A DNA stretch of 33,000 nucleotides, taken from the NCBI RefSeq assembly GCF_000003605.2, contig NW_003108579.1, forward strand, positions 844,642 through 877,641, in the 5' to 3' direction. Under the pieces are notes generated by a model, which searched no databases, was not told where the DNA came from, and was given only the letters and a program-made list of their open reading frames with translations. Origin of the DNA: Saccoglossus kowalevskii (Eukaryota; Hemichordata; Enteropneusta; Harrimaniidae). The position numbers and the translations under genes are program-made. Below, one piece after another: positions 11,164 to 22,536 of this stretch. The stretch's first letter is position 1. Each line of letters starts with the position of its first letter.

Positions 11164-14100
11164 CACTTTTTATTTATATACATTATTCTAATTTACTTTC
11201 ATTTATATTCTACGGTAAGTGTTCCAGAGCTTAAGTCCAGTATTTTAATAGAATGTTGACCAACAGTACTATGGTTGTTTAGAATGAGTAAATTTCTCCT
11301 GGTTTGAAATCTAGTATGATACGCTTTGGTTACAGACTGAAAGAGTTGTGAAATAGAATAAGGAAAATGTCCATGAAAGTTCTCAAAGGCTAAATGTGCT
11401 AATTTATATGTCGGGTATATTACAGCTATTAAACACTGGAGAAAATTAAGGTGATCCAGTAATAGTACATACTAAAATATTCTCTAAAGTTGTTATTGGT
11501 TTTCTAAGCCCTATCATATTGTCTCACAGTGAACTTGAAAGCATCATGTAAGATCCAGTATAGTATAATTATTGTTCTTTATATTTATTATATTCCATTG
11601 AATGCGTATGCATTCATTATATTCAATGTTGATACATTTTTAAAACCACTTTTGGTCATGTGACCTATTGTCCGCCCGTTTCCATTTTCTTATGCAGAGT
11701 GTAATTCATTCATTTGCAAAATATAATTTCTATAATATGATTGCTACAGATAATTGTACATAACTTGTAAACCGACATTGCCTTAGCTGCGTACCTCTGG
11801 TATATTTTTAAAATCCGCAATTGTAAATAGACGTTGTACTTTGATTAAGTACGTGCAGCTTTTGTCAAGATGCGACGTCTGGAGTTGATTAAGAGAAAGA
11901 GTTATTCCTCAATTTCTGAAGAAAAAAATGGCCATAGAAGGTTTCGAACGAACAAATGACAAAGCGCACAGTAATATTTTGTATAGATTGTAAATTAACT
12001 CACATTCAGCGCTATGCCCTGAAGTGCAGGTGATCGCTGAATTTTGTGCTTCGTGCAATTTACAGACTCTATTCAAAAGTGTGGCGTTATATCAGATCGA
12101 ACTGAACTAATCAAAGTAATCAAATGTTGTGTTAATGATTATTCAAACAACTTTCCCCGAGTCCTGTACTTGCACTTTAGTCTGTTTTATTCAAGTTGTT
12201 TTTTAACATGATGCTGAACAAACTAGGCATAATATTTTCTGCGCATTATTCATGCTGTAACCTTGTCAGTCGTATTGAAATAGCAATGCGCGTTAATCTC
12301 TTATGTTGTGACTTCAAGTGCGAAAGGTTTAACTGTTGTCATAGTCAATGGTGTGTTTATATACTTTAAACCAACACACGATTGCAAGTCGTTTTTTTTA
12401 AATTAGTGCTTTGAAAAAAAACGTCAGCATAATTGGTATATTTTGTAAGCATTTAAAAATTGTTAATTATTCATTTGGCTGCATACTTTTCATTTGCATA
12501 AGCTTCGTTCGTTTGTTTCATTTCTCCACTGCGCATGATTGTGTAACCCATTTGCTTCGTTCGGTTCACATGCACTGTTTACATCGCACGCTGTTCGGGC
12601 CCAGTCATTTCTGTTCCGGTTATTTTCACCTTACCACCCATCCATATATCTTTTTTTCCTCGTGGTCATGCCAGCTCGCTTTTCTATCGTGTTAGTATTA
12701 GTATCACGTTTTTTTAGTGCTCTTTATCGATTTGTCACAGTTCTATTTTTAGATTTGTTTGTTTTGTTTTTTCCCCTCAAGCTTTTTGCCTTTTAGTACT
12801 TTTTGCTGTATGCCAGAAATGTAATTTTAGATTCAACAGAATAAAACTTACTTTCTATTTTCTTTTGCCGCCAATTCGCTTGCGTCGGGTTTGTTAATCA
12901 AAATAGCATCTTTCATTTTTTGCTGAAAGAATGAGTGTTGTAATCATTATGACACGCTAACGTTGCTGTAAGTAATTTTAACTATTATTCCTCCGAGGAA
13001 ATTCATCAAATCGAAAGTAGTTGCACTTGTGTCTATCTTATATGACAGTCACTCGCCAATAAATCACGCTGTAGTTTTCACCATGAGCGTGAACACGATA
13101 AGACTACATCACTATTTTTTTAATGTGACTATAGTAATTAATTGAGGATTTTTTTATAATTTGTTATTATTCAATGCTATTTCCTTCGACATTAAATAAT
13201 GTAAGTACTAATTTGCATATGTCGCTGATTCTCTGTGTGATATGAACATGAATACACATTTGGTAAATAATGTGTCCATTTGTCGTGTAATGTGATCTTA
13301 AAAACACCACTAACCAATATGTAACGAAACCTCATTTCAATCTAATGCCAATATAATACAGAATACATTTCGTAGAAAAAAAATGCAATACATATCCGCT
13401 TATTGCTAATATTTGATATATTTAATTTATAATCTAATTACTGACATTGGTATTCAATTATCTGTATACTTGCATGAACATATGGTTAATAACGTATACA
13501 ATAAAAGCACTGAAATACCAAAATAATTATGACAATTTTCGTTTAAAGACAACAATAACTAATATTATTATTTTTTACTAAAACCCCTATCACAGTAGCA
13601 GTGAAATAATTTAACTATGCAAAGATTGTTTTTGATTGAGTCTTTTCGGCGTAATCAGCAAAATAGGGACCGTCTTTTAATATCTATGTTAACACAATAT
13701 ATTTACACTCAAGCTTGTAACGAAACGTCAAATAAAGGCGCTATAAAGAATAGATTGCTCGTAATTTTACACCAAATTGTTTATCTATGCATTCGTGTTT
13801 AAATTATATGAAAAGTAATTTCAAGAAATAAATAGAATTACACTCGGATATTGTTTACCTCCCGAATAATTATTGTGTCGTATATTATAGTAACTGCTTC
13901 TTGTGCGCCAGTATTTTTATAATCTGTGTTTTTTAATACAAAGTCACAATACCACATTTATAATACAATATACAAAATACAATACCAGTCTCAGCAAAGT
14001 CAAGTACAGTTCGTGGCATATCTCTTATCATGTTTTGCTTAGATCATATCAATAAATACGGGACCTGTGTTGTTTTGTGGAGCCTTGTGTGCGTGTATCA

Positions 14101-15121
14101 TTATAATGAAATCTATTATTGGAATCGAAGACATGTAATTTCCAAGTGGTGTGAGAGATTTAATTAATACAGATAGATTAGAGTTTTAAATGACACTCTT
14201 CAGAGTAACTGGTTGTGTATCAGCTATCCTAAATAAATACTATGCCTTCGATGACCATCTCGTGACGAATTGACTCTACCTGGTTAAAAAAAACAGCACA
14301 AATAATCTCAACTGAACGGCAGAAATGAGTGGTATGTTTTCAATTCGGCTGAGTGCACTTCGTAATTAAATAGAAGCGAAAGGAAAAGTAAGTTGAGCAG
14401 CAATATTATAATTCCGGATTTCGTATATTTAATTTTTGTTCGCAAGTACATTCAGGGACATTTCACGTTGATACGTTCATCACGATTGTATAATTAATTT
14501 GTTCACAACGTGATATGTAACCATTTGTCTGAACACCATGGCCATCGCGTCTTGATTAGGGTAGGTTGTAGGATTTTCTTTATTTGCGGGATTGGGATTA
14601 GAACGCAGCAGTAAATTTATTGATGGTGCAAATATAGAAGAGATTATGACATTTGTTACAGTGATCTTCTTGCAAATTGTATGAAATAAAAAGTCACGAA
14701 AATGTAAGTACTTGCTATGTCCAATAGAGCATGACTTGTGAAATGTCGTCTATTGTGGTTTTTGGTAGTGATATTAGTTTCATGCGATTGATCTATATGA
14801 TTAAACGGTATACATATACGTGACGGAGTATGATCATTCTGCCGGCTTATGTCTGTATCTGTGTATGTTTGTCGGTAAGAAGAATATCTCTTTATCACGT
14901 GTATTAGTTGTGAAAGAATGTTTATAACTTTCCAAGGAGAAAGTATCAATCGATTAGATCTTGATGACGATGTTGATTTGCTTGCCATAGTAAGAGCATG
15001 TTCGGGAAAGATTCATTTTAATTATAATAATGATGACAACACTTGTTTAAAGGATTCTCCGTAATTTTTACACAGAGTCGTTGTCTGATTCATTGAGTAA
15101 ACAAACATCTATCATTAATCT
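11164..15121. other. Gene-poor stretch with small unassigned frames
   Basis: The longest frame is minus-strand 14656-14988 (110 codons, ATG in a good context, CTATGGC). It is serine-rich at its start and matches nothing I know. About one frame this long is expected by chance in 33 kb of such DNA. Overlapping plus frames at 12411-12796 are T-rich and implausible. A short stem (TGAATGC-GTAT-GCATTCA) lies at 11599-11616. Confidence 0.4.
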
Positions 15122-15154
15122 ATCTCTCGCTCTCTCTCTCTCTCGCTCGCTCGC
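15122..15154. repeat. (CT)n/(CTCG)n microsatellite
   Basis: CT dinucleotides pass into CTCG tetranucleotides. Confidence 0.85.
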
Positions 15155-15661
15155 ACAAACACATAAATGATTTGTCAGTAGTCGATCACTGAGAATATGC
15201 ATGTGATTCAAAATTACAAGAAATCGAGGTGCACAAAGCACTCATTACAGCTCACTGGTTTGATTTGCTTCACAACAAAGACAACTTCCCACAGAGTTGA
15301 TTGACTTACTGTCAACTAATACGTGTTATACAGACTTTTTGATTAGCGGGTTTGCCAAGTTAATAAGGTCGTTCATATATATGAATTGATTTGCGAACTC
15401 GGTCTTAAATCAACAATAATTAGATATTTTTCAATTATTATCACATATTTAAATTCAACTTTTTTCAATTTTCACATTTTGCTTAATGCTTATGTTTTTA
15501 TTGTGCGTCTGTCTATCAGCTCGGGCACTTTTCACGCTAATCAAAGTAACCCACAGGGATGGTAAGTCGGGATGTATATATGTGTAATATTCTATTGCTG
15601 TTGGCACAAACAGAGAATGCACAAGTTTAATCATTTTGTATCAGTTGAAAATTAACACTAC

Positions 15662-15704
15662 TAGCATGGTAACTAGATTAGCGGTAGCGCATTCGTCATG
15701 ATGA
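15662..15704 (+). repeat. tRNA-like segment, possibly a SINE head cut by the gap
   Basis: The bases before the gap contain TAGATTAGCGG, close to a pol III A box (TRGYNNARNNGG), followed by GTAGCGCATTCGTC as in many tRNA-derived SINE heads. The B box and body, if present, would fall in the unsequenced gap, and nothing after the gap resembles a B box. Confidence 0.3.
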
Positions 15705-15754
15705 NNNNNNNNNNNNNNNNNNNNNNNNNNNNNNNNNNNNNNNNNNNNNNNNNN
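15705..15754. other. Assembly gap (50 N)
   Basis: Exactly 50 N characters, a conventional placeholder length, so the true missing length is unknown. Confidence 0.99.
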
Positions 15755-15825
15755 TCTTATTAGTGAGATTTCTGATGTTTTATGATCGATTTATTGTTTA
15801 AAAATTCGTAACTCGAAATTAATAA

Positions 15826-15849
15826 ATATATATATATATATATATATAT
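15826..15849. repeat. (TA)n microsatellite
   Basis: About twelve TA copies shortly after the gap. Together with the tRNA-like repeat it may explain the assembly break. Confidence 0.9.
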
Positions 15850-16350
15850 GTATATTGTATATTTCCGGGAACATCTTGGCTAAAAGTCGCTTAAATTATA
15901 GTTTTAAACAACATGGTTCAATTTGGTTTAAACGGTCGCGTATACATAGAACTAATATAATTGATGGGGATTAATTTAGTTTCTACAATTAAGAAATATA
16001 CATAAAGTAGATGTTTCGGAGATGTTTCTAATGGAGTATGCTAGATATATTAACGTGTTTATTGTTTGCTTTTCACATTTATATATCTGCAGATTACGTA
16101 ACGTGTCTGGTAAAAATGTTAACCGCAATGATGCTTTTATTTGAGATTACGTATGCGAGTTTTCGCTGTTTTCATGTAAATGATACAGATTGTGTGCTTT
16201 GCGCAATACACATGTGGTAGTAGGTTACGTCATAAATAAATAATATTGAGAACGGCAAAAACACTACGCTGTACTTTGATCTATGTTGACTTAATAACCC
16301 GACTGGTTAGACTTAACGCAGTTGTTCACAGTATGTACATAGTTTAAGTA

Positions 16351-16366
16351 GCGCCATCTGGTGGCA
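16351..16366 (-). promoter_or_regulatory. CTCF-like binding site
   Basis: The minus strand reads GCCACCAGATGGCGC, matching all positions of the core CCASYAGRKGGCRS. CTCF and this core are conserved across bilaterian animals. A chance match to a core this specific is unlikely in AT-rich DNA, but occupancy cannot be read from sequence. Confidence 0.5.
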
Positions 16367-16779
16367 ACGCATTGCTCTGGCGTACATGTGTAAATGATGA
16401 AATATTATTCAATCAATGATTCAATAATTAACAATGATAACAGATATGAACATTATATATTATTTTGACCTTTATCATAATTATCGTAGTAAATTTGATG
16501 GTTTATACATGTATATCTGTATTGTGCATACTGTAGTTAAAATGTTTTCTGTCCACTGTTCTTCGCACATGACTTAAACATTGTTTAAAAATATTTAAAA
16601 AAAATATTTTCGAAAAATATACTGATATTTTCTAAATGACCGATGACGTCAGTGCAGATTAGAGAGGTGTATTATTCGTAGACAAGAAACCATGTACCCC
16701 CCTTTGTTCCGTTGTGTAGTATTTTCTGTATTGAACAAACACTTCAGCTTTCAGTGTTATTTTGAAGTAAAGCTGGCCA

Positions 16780-17110
16780 ATGTCTGCGTTACTGCGCCCT
16801 CCTCGTCGAGCATACTCGAACGCGACTGCGTTTCATACAATCTAGTTATCGATTAATGTATATGTAGGTATGTTCCATGTACGACATCGAATTGTTAAAG
16901 TAGAGGGGTCGTCGCCCGAACATGCACGGAGGAAGTTGAGCGCTCAACGGCGACAACAACGCACACTAAAACTGAAAAGGTGCATGGGTAGACGTTTTTT
17001 TGATAAATAAATATTTTTTGATAAACACGATATGTCACCTGCGCATGCGGCAGGTATCTCCGACTTTACAGGTGGGGCACGTGCGTATGAAACTACAGTT
17101 TTGCGTGACG
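16780..17110. promoter_or_regulatory. CpG-richer candidate promoter with NRF1 and E-box motifs
   Basis: G+C and CpG rise here relative to the flanks. GCGCATGCG (17041-17049) matches the NRF1 core and sits inside a near-palindrome (17037-17055). E-boxes lie at CACCTG 17036-17041, CAGGTG 17069-17074 and CACGTG 17078-17083. A perfect 14-bp palindrome, GTTGAGCGCTCAAC, occupies 16935-16948. No transcript start or coding exon is obvious next to it. The nearest candidate frame is the minus one at 17279-17617. Confidence 0.3.
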
Positions 17111-17278
17111 GCTATGAAATTTGCTTCCTGATTTGCAAAAACCTTGGAATGTTTGCAATAAACAGTTTGAGTGTGTGCGCGATTTGAACCGTATCATTAT
17201 CTGAGAGGGGATGGGAACACGGTTAAATAAACGTAATAAAGCATAATATTACGTAATGTACACAATCAACGTAGTGAA

Positions 17279-17617
17279 TCACATATTAGAGTATTTATTT
17301 AAAATAAAAGTACAGTAGCGTTGTGCCTGTACACTGTCGCTCAATATCGTATATACGTTCAGACGAAGCCCAATCGGACCAAAGTGCCACAGAACTACGC
17401 CTATACCAAACATAGCATGTTTCTCTTTTTGATATTTCACTATAAACCGAATCATGGCTGTGATTTCGTAAATGCTGAAACCAAACGAGTATTCCTTAAC
17501 TTGTTTGAAAACAATGGCGCGAAACACTTGCGTTCCTAAAGCGTGTTCTTGTTTTGCGCTGTACAGAGAGTCTAGACTGGGCGTACCATTTATACCATAG
17601 GGTTGGAAGTGCCACAT
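17279..17617 (-). CDS. Unassigned 112-codon open frame
   Basis: An ATG-started frame (17615-17617) runs 112 codons to a stop at 17279. Two related words, WHFQPYGINGT at the N terminus and WHFGPIGLRLN about 75 residues on, suggest an internal duplication. No domain, signal peptide or membrane segment is recognisable. AATAAA occurs on the minus strand near the stop (17291-17296). The length is only slightly beyond chance for this composition, so this is a weak candidate and may be a remnant. Confidence 0.2.
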   Translation of the reverse strand: MWHFQPYGINGTPSLDSLYSAKQEHALGTQVFRAIVFKQVKEYSFGFSIYEITAMIRFIVKYQKEKHAMFGIGVVLWHFGPIGLRLNVYTILSDSVQAQRYCTFILNKYSNM

Positions 17618-18865
17618 TGTGGGGTGGGCTTTCGTGAATTAATATTTATTAATTAATAAAGTCATTTATATAGCTCCATTGAAGGCTTTGTCTGAGATAT
17701 TTTAATGATTTATTGTTTTATTGTCAAAATGCGGGAAATATTTTCAAATTTCAATAATTTTCAGTGCGTCCTTTTCGCGAAGATTTTTCTAGTTTCAATC
17801 AAGACTTTTTGTCAAGTGTTTCCCACAATTTGCGCATATTAATGTGACACGGATTTTCGTCATAAATGGAGATTGTATAAAATAATAGTCAGCAACGTAG
17901 CTGGCAATGTTGTTGTTCCATGATGCAAATATACGTCGATAGCGTACTCTACACATTTGAATTAGTTCTCAAAGTAGATAAACTAGGGCAATGCTTAAGT
18001 TCTCGTCTTCATAATCTTTAAATAATAAATTCGTATTTCTAAAATGAATGAGAATCGTTACTTTTTCCAAATTTCCAAATATTTTTGGCATATAACCTGG
18101 AATTTCCTTTGTTTCCGTATTGCTATTCGGAAGTGTGGCTTAACGAGGGGATAGGGAATGAAACAAGATTCATACTAGCATTACTCAAAGTAAGATAACG
18201 TAACATTGTTTTTAACCACTAGCGAAAGGAATTGGGAGGGGGTATTTAAAGCTAAGCTTATATAACGTCTAAACACAACCCTCTGAAAATACACTGCAAA
18301 ATTGAATTTGTCCAGCTTTTCAGAAAAAAAAAATATATCCCAAAGTATTATCGATCGGATCTATATCGAAGTACATTTCTTGAACTGATGAATTCTACTC
18401 ACTCACCCACCCTATATAACTTCCAAATATGCCTATCTATATTTAAAAAAATACGGACAGAAAGCATATCGACCATAACATCATTTTCAGAATAATTAAC
18501 CTGCGTTTTGCTAACTTAATGTTGTGTATTTCTGGTCCACGAGCCTATAGTGAGAAAATAAATATAATAATCACAATCACAATGTAATTGTCATGCACTG
18601 TGCGAGTCAGTTACAATAACAGCAATTTTTATTTGAAGTTACATATACTATTTAAAATTGAAAGAGAAGATATATTATCACACCCAACATGGTTTATGTG
18701 TCAATAACACAAAATGCACATTTAAATGAACCGAACAATAAATCGAACAATTAATCATTGATTTTTGTTTTGTTAATTTTAGAACCGATTGAGATAATTT
18801 CTCATATAGTGCTTAATGAAGAATATATTAACATAAAAACTATTTGTTTTGTGAAAGATGACAAA
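17618..18865. other. Gene-poor AT-rich stretch
   Basis: No open frame, RNA gene or repeat here stands out. Confidence 0.5.
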
Positions 18866-18995
18866 AGGTGCGTGTAATGAGTTATTCGAAGTTTTCGTCG
18901 TTCTCACATTTCGTCGAAATAAAAGCGTACAACGGGTTCAATTTCCCAGAGGACTGTAGATCCAAGTTTCGGGGGAGTGAGTCGAAGCATCTTCA

Positions 18996-19187
18996 GTCAG
19001 GTTTGCAGACTCCACGAGTAAGATGGTATAGAAACGACGTGATGCACTCGACGTGACACCGGCGACTATGTAGTTTTTCCTGCGGAATGGTAACGTCCGA
19101 AGAATTCAGAGGCTGAATGAATTTGTAGATTCCCGTGTGAGATGTGAGGTTGAAGGTCTCAAACAATGAGAGTGAATTTCGCCTAAT
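18996..19187 (-). other. Higher-G+C island with a 64-codon open minus frame
   Basis: Positions of about 18870-19220 are clearly richer in G+C than the surroundings. On the minus strand one frame is open for 64 codons between TGA codons and reads naturally (NLTSHTGIYKF near the start, SRRCHVECITSF, then VCKPD). The plus strand also has a 62-codon frame (18868-19056). I find no convincing pair of splice sites, so this could be an exon, a UTR or a conserved non-coding element. Confidence 0.25.
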
Positions 19188-19589
19188 TCAAGTTTACAAG
19201 AACAGGTTACTGCGTCGAGCATCGCACACTTTTTTCTGTATCACGATGTTTTTAATCGAAGACTCATTGAGGAAGTGACAAGTGTACATGGAGTCTGAAA
19301 ATGATACAACAATATATACTATATTATTTACCACATAACATATTCCGTATTTCGTAAATAATTATTACCCTCACAAAATGATATAGTTAAAAACTCGGTA
19401 CTATTACAATTAAGAATGACTAGATAGATTATATATCGATAAAGTGTTGATGATGTAATGATTAGCATACCTAATGTGGTTGCCAGTAAGCCAATTGTAT
19501 CAAATTACAAAACAATTGTAGGTATATGAGGCCCATGATGTAATGTCATAATGCTAACATAATGGTCATTTCTTAGGAGAGAAGATAAT

Positions 19590-19830
19590 AAGGGCCTAGC
19601 AACAAAGTGACCGCCAGTTGGCTGTATTTAAATGGGAAAACGGCAAATCGTTCGCGTTTTAGTTATTGAATGCAAATAAACATACATTGCATATTGAATG
19701 ATAGTTGTGCCATATTGATTCGGACTTTCACAACAAATGCCATGCACCTGCAAACCATCGGACAAAGTTTGATTGAAATCAGATCAAGTCATATACGAAA
19801 AATGATGAAGTGTATAGATGCATTCCTATT
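19590..19830. repeat. Possible old copy of a dispersed repeat
   Basis: The words gtgaccgccagttggctgta and, further on, text of the type caaacc-caaagtttgattgaaatc resemble the GGCCGCCAGTCGGCC-type repeats common in marine invertebrate genomes and related in wording to the repeat at 32.6 kb. The 83-codon frame over it (19670-19921) is therefore not called a gene. Confidence 0.3.
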
Positions 19831-20183
19831 TAATGTAAAAATTAATGGATCTAAAGAAATATTTTTATATTCATTATGTATGATACAAAAATGTATAGAA
19901 GTTGTTGATGCTCGGACATGATACGAACTTTAATTAATAATCAATTGTTAACATGTAAATATAAAGAAATGAAATTAGACATGGTACTCGCAATAGGTTC
20001 TGGGAAAGGCGGACTTCTCGTTTAAATCTGGTCAAACACCACCGCTTTTTCTGAAACACTAAATAACAATGATAATTATGTCTAACATCGCACACATCGG
20101 AGTCGACGTGTTTCAAACAAAAAAGAAAAGCATGAAAACGGAGAATACTAACTTTGCATCTATTACAACTTTTTTTAATATTA

Positions 20184-20197
20184 GCGCCCTCTGGCGG
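20184..20197 (-). promoter_or_regulatory. Second CTCF-like binding site
   Basis: The minus strand reads CCGCCAGAGGGCGC, one mismatch from the CTCF core CCASYAGRKGGCRS. It has the same orientation as the site 3.8 kb to the left. Confidence 0.4.
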
Positions 20198-20546
20198 CGA
20201 ACCGCTTATGTCAAACCAAGCTCATTTTTCATTTTTAATTTATTGTTGCTTAAGTGATATGTTGCTCATCGTGATTCCGAACAAATATGATGTCGAAAAT
20301 ATCATTAAAAAATGATATAATCGGAGGAGATATGAATGTAATTCTGTTATCATTCTTACCCCAAGCACGCTCTCATATTCAGCTCTATTTACTAAGCATC
20401 CTTGTCCTGTGCAGCGTGCGGATCTTATTTCCTTGAAACCGCTATCTTCGCTCTATGCTCTCGTCTCATCTTTCTCTCAGATTAGTAATATCTGGCAGAA
20501 ACATTGTCGGCCGTTCGAAAGTGACATACACCAACATGTCTCCTTT

Positions 20547-20588
<42 letters not shown>
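20547..20588. repeat. (TTG)n microsatellite
   Basis: About fourteen copies. The poly-Leu and poly-Cys frames across it are artefacts. Confidence 0.95.
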
Positions 20589-20884
20589 CTTCCTACCGAT
20601 GTCTTCCGAGCAAATCCGAAATAGTCACCATATGCACTGGGTGATGACAGTTATGGTGACTGTTTGTCTTGGCGATTGTCGTCGATATATATTGACGTCA
20701 ATATTGTTCAACAAGTAAATTCGTAGCATTACTGAGCACTGGCTGTAACAATTACCGGTGTTGTTCCCATGGCAATATATTGTTTATTACGGTTTCTAGT
20801 TATCGTTTGTTGCATGACACGTCGGGGTACATCCTCGGTGATACCAACGGTTGTAGTTGAATAAGTTACATAATGGCTTCAACT

Positions 20885-20912
20885 AATCAATCAATCAATC
20901 AATCAATCAAAT
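20885..20912. repeat. (AATC)n microsatellite
   Basis: About six tetranucleotide copies. Confidence 0.9.
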
Positions 20913-21002
20913 CAGAAACAAATGTTCCTATCTTTGACGCAATAACGAAAGTAGTGCTAATTGTTATAATTGACAAATGTCGTATGTAACGTAGATGTTT
21001 TT

Positions 21003-21530
21003 ATGGTGTCTACTGTTGTATTAAAACTTGTACTTCTTGTCGTTTACTGGCTTCTCGTTGTGTATAGTTTGCTAACAACCGTATCCTCGGGGGCGGAGCT
21101 ACGTCACGGACGTTCTACGTTGCTACGACGCGCACCACTGTACCACGTATTTCTATGGGCTTTGTGCGCACTGCTGTGGAACGCCTGTGGAGCCGGTGAA
21201 AACTCGAGAAAACAACTCAAACTCAACTTTGAAGTAATCCTGAACAGCCAAATTTATATATGTTACACACGTAGGGCTACTCTTGTTACACTGTTCAGGG
21301 GAGTCTCAACAAACATCCCAAAGTACCGTTTTCTGCGTATTTTTGGTCTTTGTTTTCACCGCGAGGGTTGCCAGGCGTTAGAAATTGCCCGGATGGCCGC
21401 CCAGAGGATAGCACTGATACGATTCGCTGAGTCCACGCAAATATCATACTGTGCATTTTCTGCTTGCCAAGTTGCTCATCGTGTCGCCAGGACTTTCACG
21501 GAACAAGATACAAATACTTTTTTTTCTTAA
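21003..21530 (+). CDS. Unassigned 175-codon open frame in a CpG-dense patch
   Basis: From the ATG at 21003 the frame runs to a TAA at 21528-21530. Residues about 5-25 are strongly hydrophobic (VVLKLVLLVVYWLLVVYSLL), like a signal anchor, and the rest has no recognisable domain. The underlying DNA is unusual: 21081-21140 is about 63% G+C with about nine CpGs, and contains a GC box (GGGGCGGAG) and TACGTCAC. An internal ATG in good context (GGATGGCC, near 21392) shares the frame. The open frame may simply reflect fewer stop codons in G+C-rich DNA. On the minus strand 21153-21304 is also open after an AG and reads plausibly (CNKSSPTCVTYINLAVQDYF), so the coding strand is not settled. Confidence 0.2.
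   Translation: MVSTVVLKLVLLVVYWLLVVYSLLTTVSSGAELRHGRSTLLRRAPLYHVFLWALCALLWNACGAGENSRKQLKLNFEVILNSQIYICYTRRATLVTLFRGVSTNIPKYRFLRIFGLCFHREGCQALEIARMAAQRIALIRFAESTQISYCAFSACQVAHRVARTFTEQDTNTFFS
21085..21145. promoter_or_regulatory. CpG-dense GC-box/CRE cluster
   Basis: GGGGCGGAG followed within ten bases by TACGTCAC, in about 60 bp with about nine CpGs, is typical of a core promoter in an otherwise CpG-poor region. There is no clear downstream first exon. Confidence 0.3.
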
Positions 21531-22003
21531 AAGGAATCGATCGTTTATCGAAACCAACCAGTGAACGAATTAATGTACGGACCAGAAAGGTTATGGTAAA
21601 ATGGATCAACAGACCGACCGAATCTCACAAACGAACAAACCAGCAATAAAATAAATAAATTAATTAAAAAGATGATAGCTTTTGTATTCACTATTCTTTG
21701 AAATCAAATTTGGAAATATTGATAAAAAACATGTGATTCATTAGAAATATATTTTAATAAAAATTCATAACATAGTTGTCTTTACTTTCATTGAATACAC
21801 ATGTCTGTTATTACACGGATTTACTCAAATGAATATTAAAACGATGTCAAACAGAGGTCGCGTTAGATCCAATGTGTACGTCAACGATGTACTCATTTTT
21901 GATTAACGCAAGGAAATATTTCTTAATGTTCTCGAAACGCATAGACAATGTATTGACGTGTCACACTAAATGCGTAAGTAACAGGTAGTCATGACGAATT
22001 CAT

Positions 22004-22026
22004 ACACACACACACACACACACACG

Positions 22027-22060
<34 letters not shown>

Positions 22061-22061
22061 A
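22004..22061. repeat. (AC)n microsatellite
   Basis: About 29 dinucleotides with a few CG interruptions. Confidence 0.95.
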
Positions 22062-22536
22062 ACGCAAATAAACCACGTAACATAATTATAACCGAATTAT
22101 TACCCAATTGCAAAATCCAGTTCCGACTTTGTATTTGCTGTCTGATGTTTTTCTTTTTCACATGTGAGTATTTCGGAATTAGACACAATATATATATGTG
22201 AACATTGTGACATAGAATTTTGATAATTTTACCGTTTTGTATTCCTCCTGTGTCTTACGTCTATATAAATATTAGCGAATCTTATTATGATGCTTACCTA
22301 GAACGTAATGACATTAGTATTTACGTTTTTGACGTGTTAACAACCAAGCTAACGCGACCCCTCCATGACGTGGAATATCAACAATAGAGTTTGTCATAAT
22401 CAGTATTATATCCTAGCTAGTAATACGTGGACAGGCGTGACATATTCGTGAGAAGTAAATAAATTCGTGTCATATAAATGAGGAGCCATAATTATTAGTC
22501 TAACAAAATATACAACATATATATTGTGTTTTAGTG
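22062..22536. other. Downstream flank of the GPCR gene
   Basis: This stretch would hold the receptor's 3' UTR on the minus strand. I found no AATAAA or ATTAAA in that orientation, so the poly(A) site is unresolved. Confidence 0.4.

Noticed and set aside
12411-12796. Overlapping hydrophobic plus-strand frames
   Set aside because: They are T-rich DNA read as F/L/S/V, with overlapping frames equally open, no ATG for the first and no domain.
20409-20718. Plus-strand frames with poly-Leu or poly-Cys
   Set aside because: They are artefacts of the (TTG)n microsatellite.
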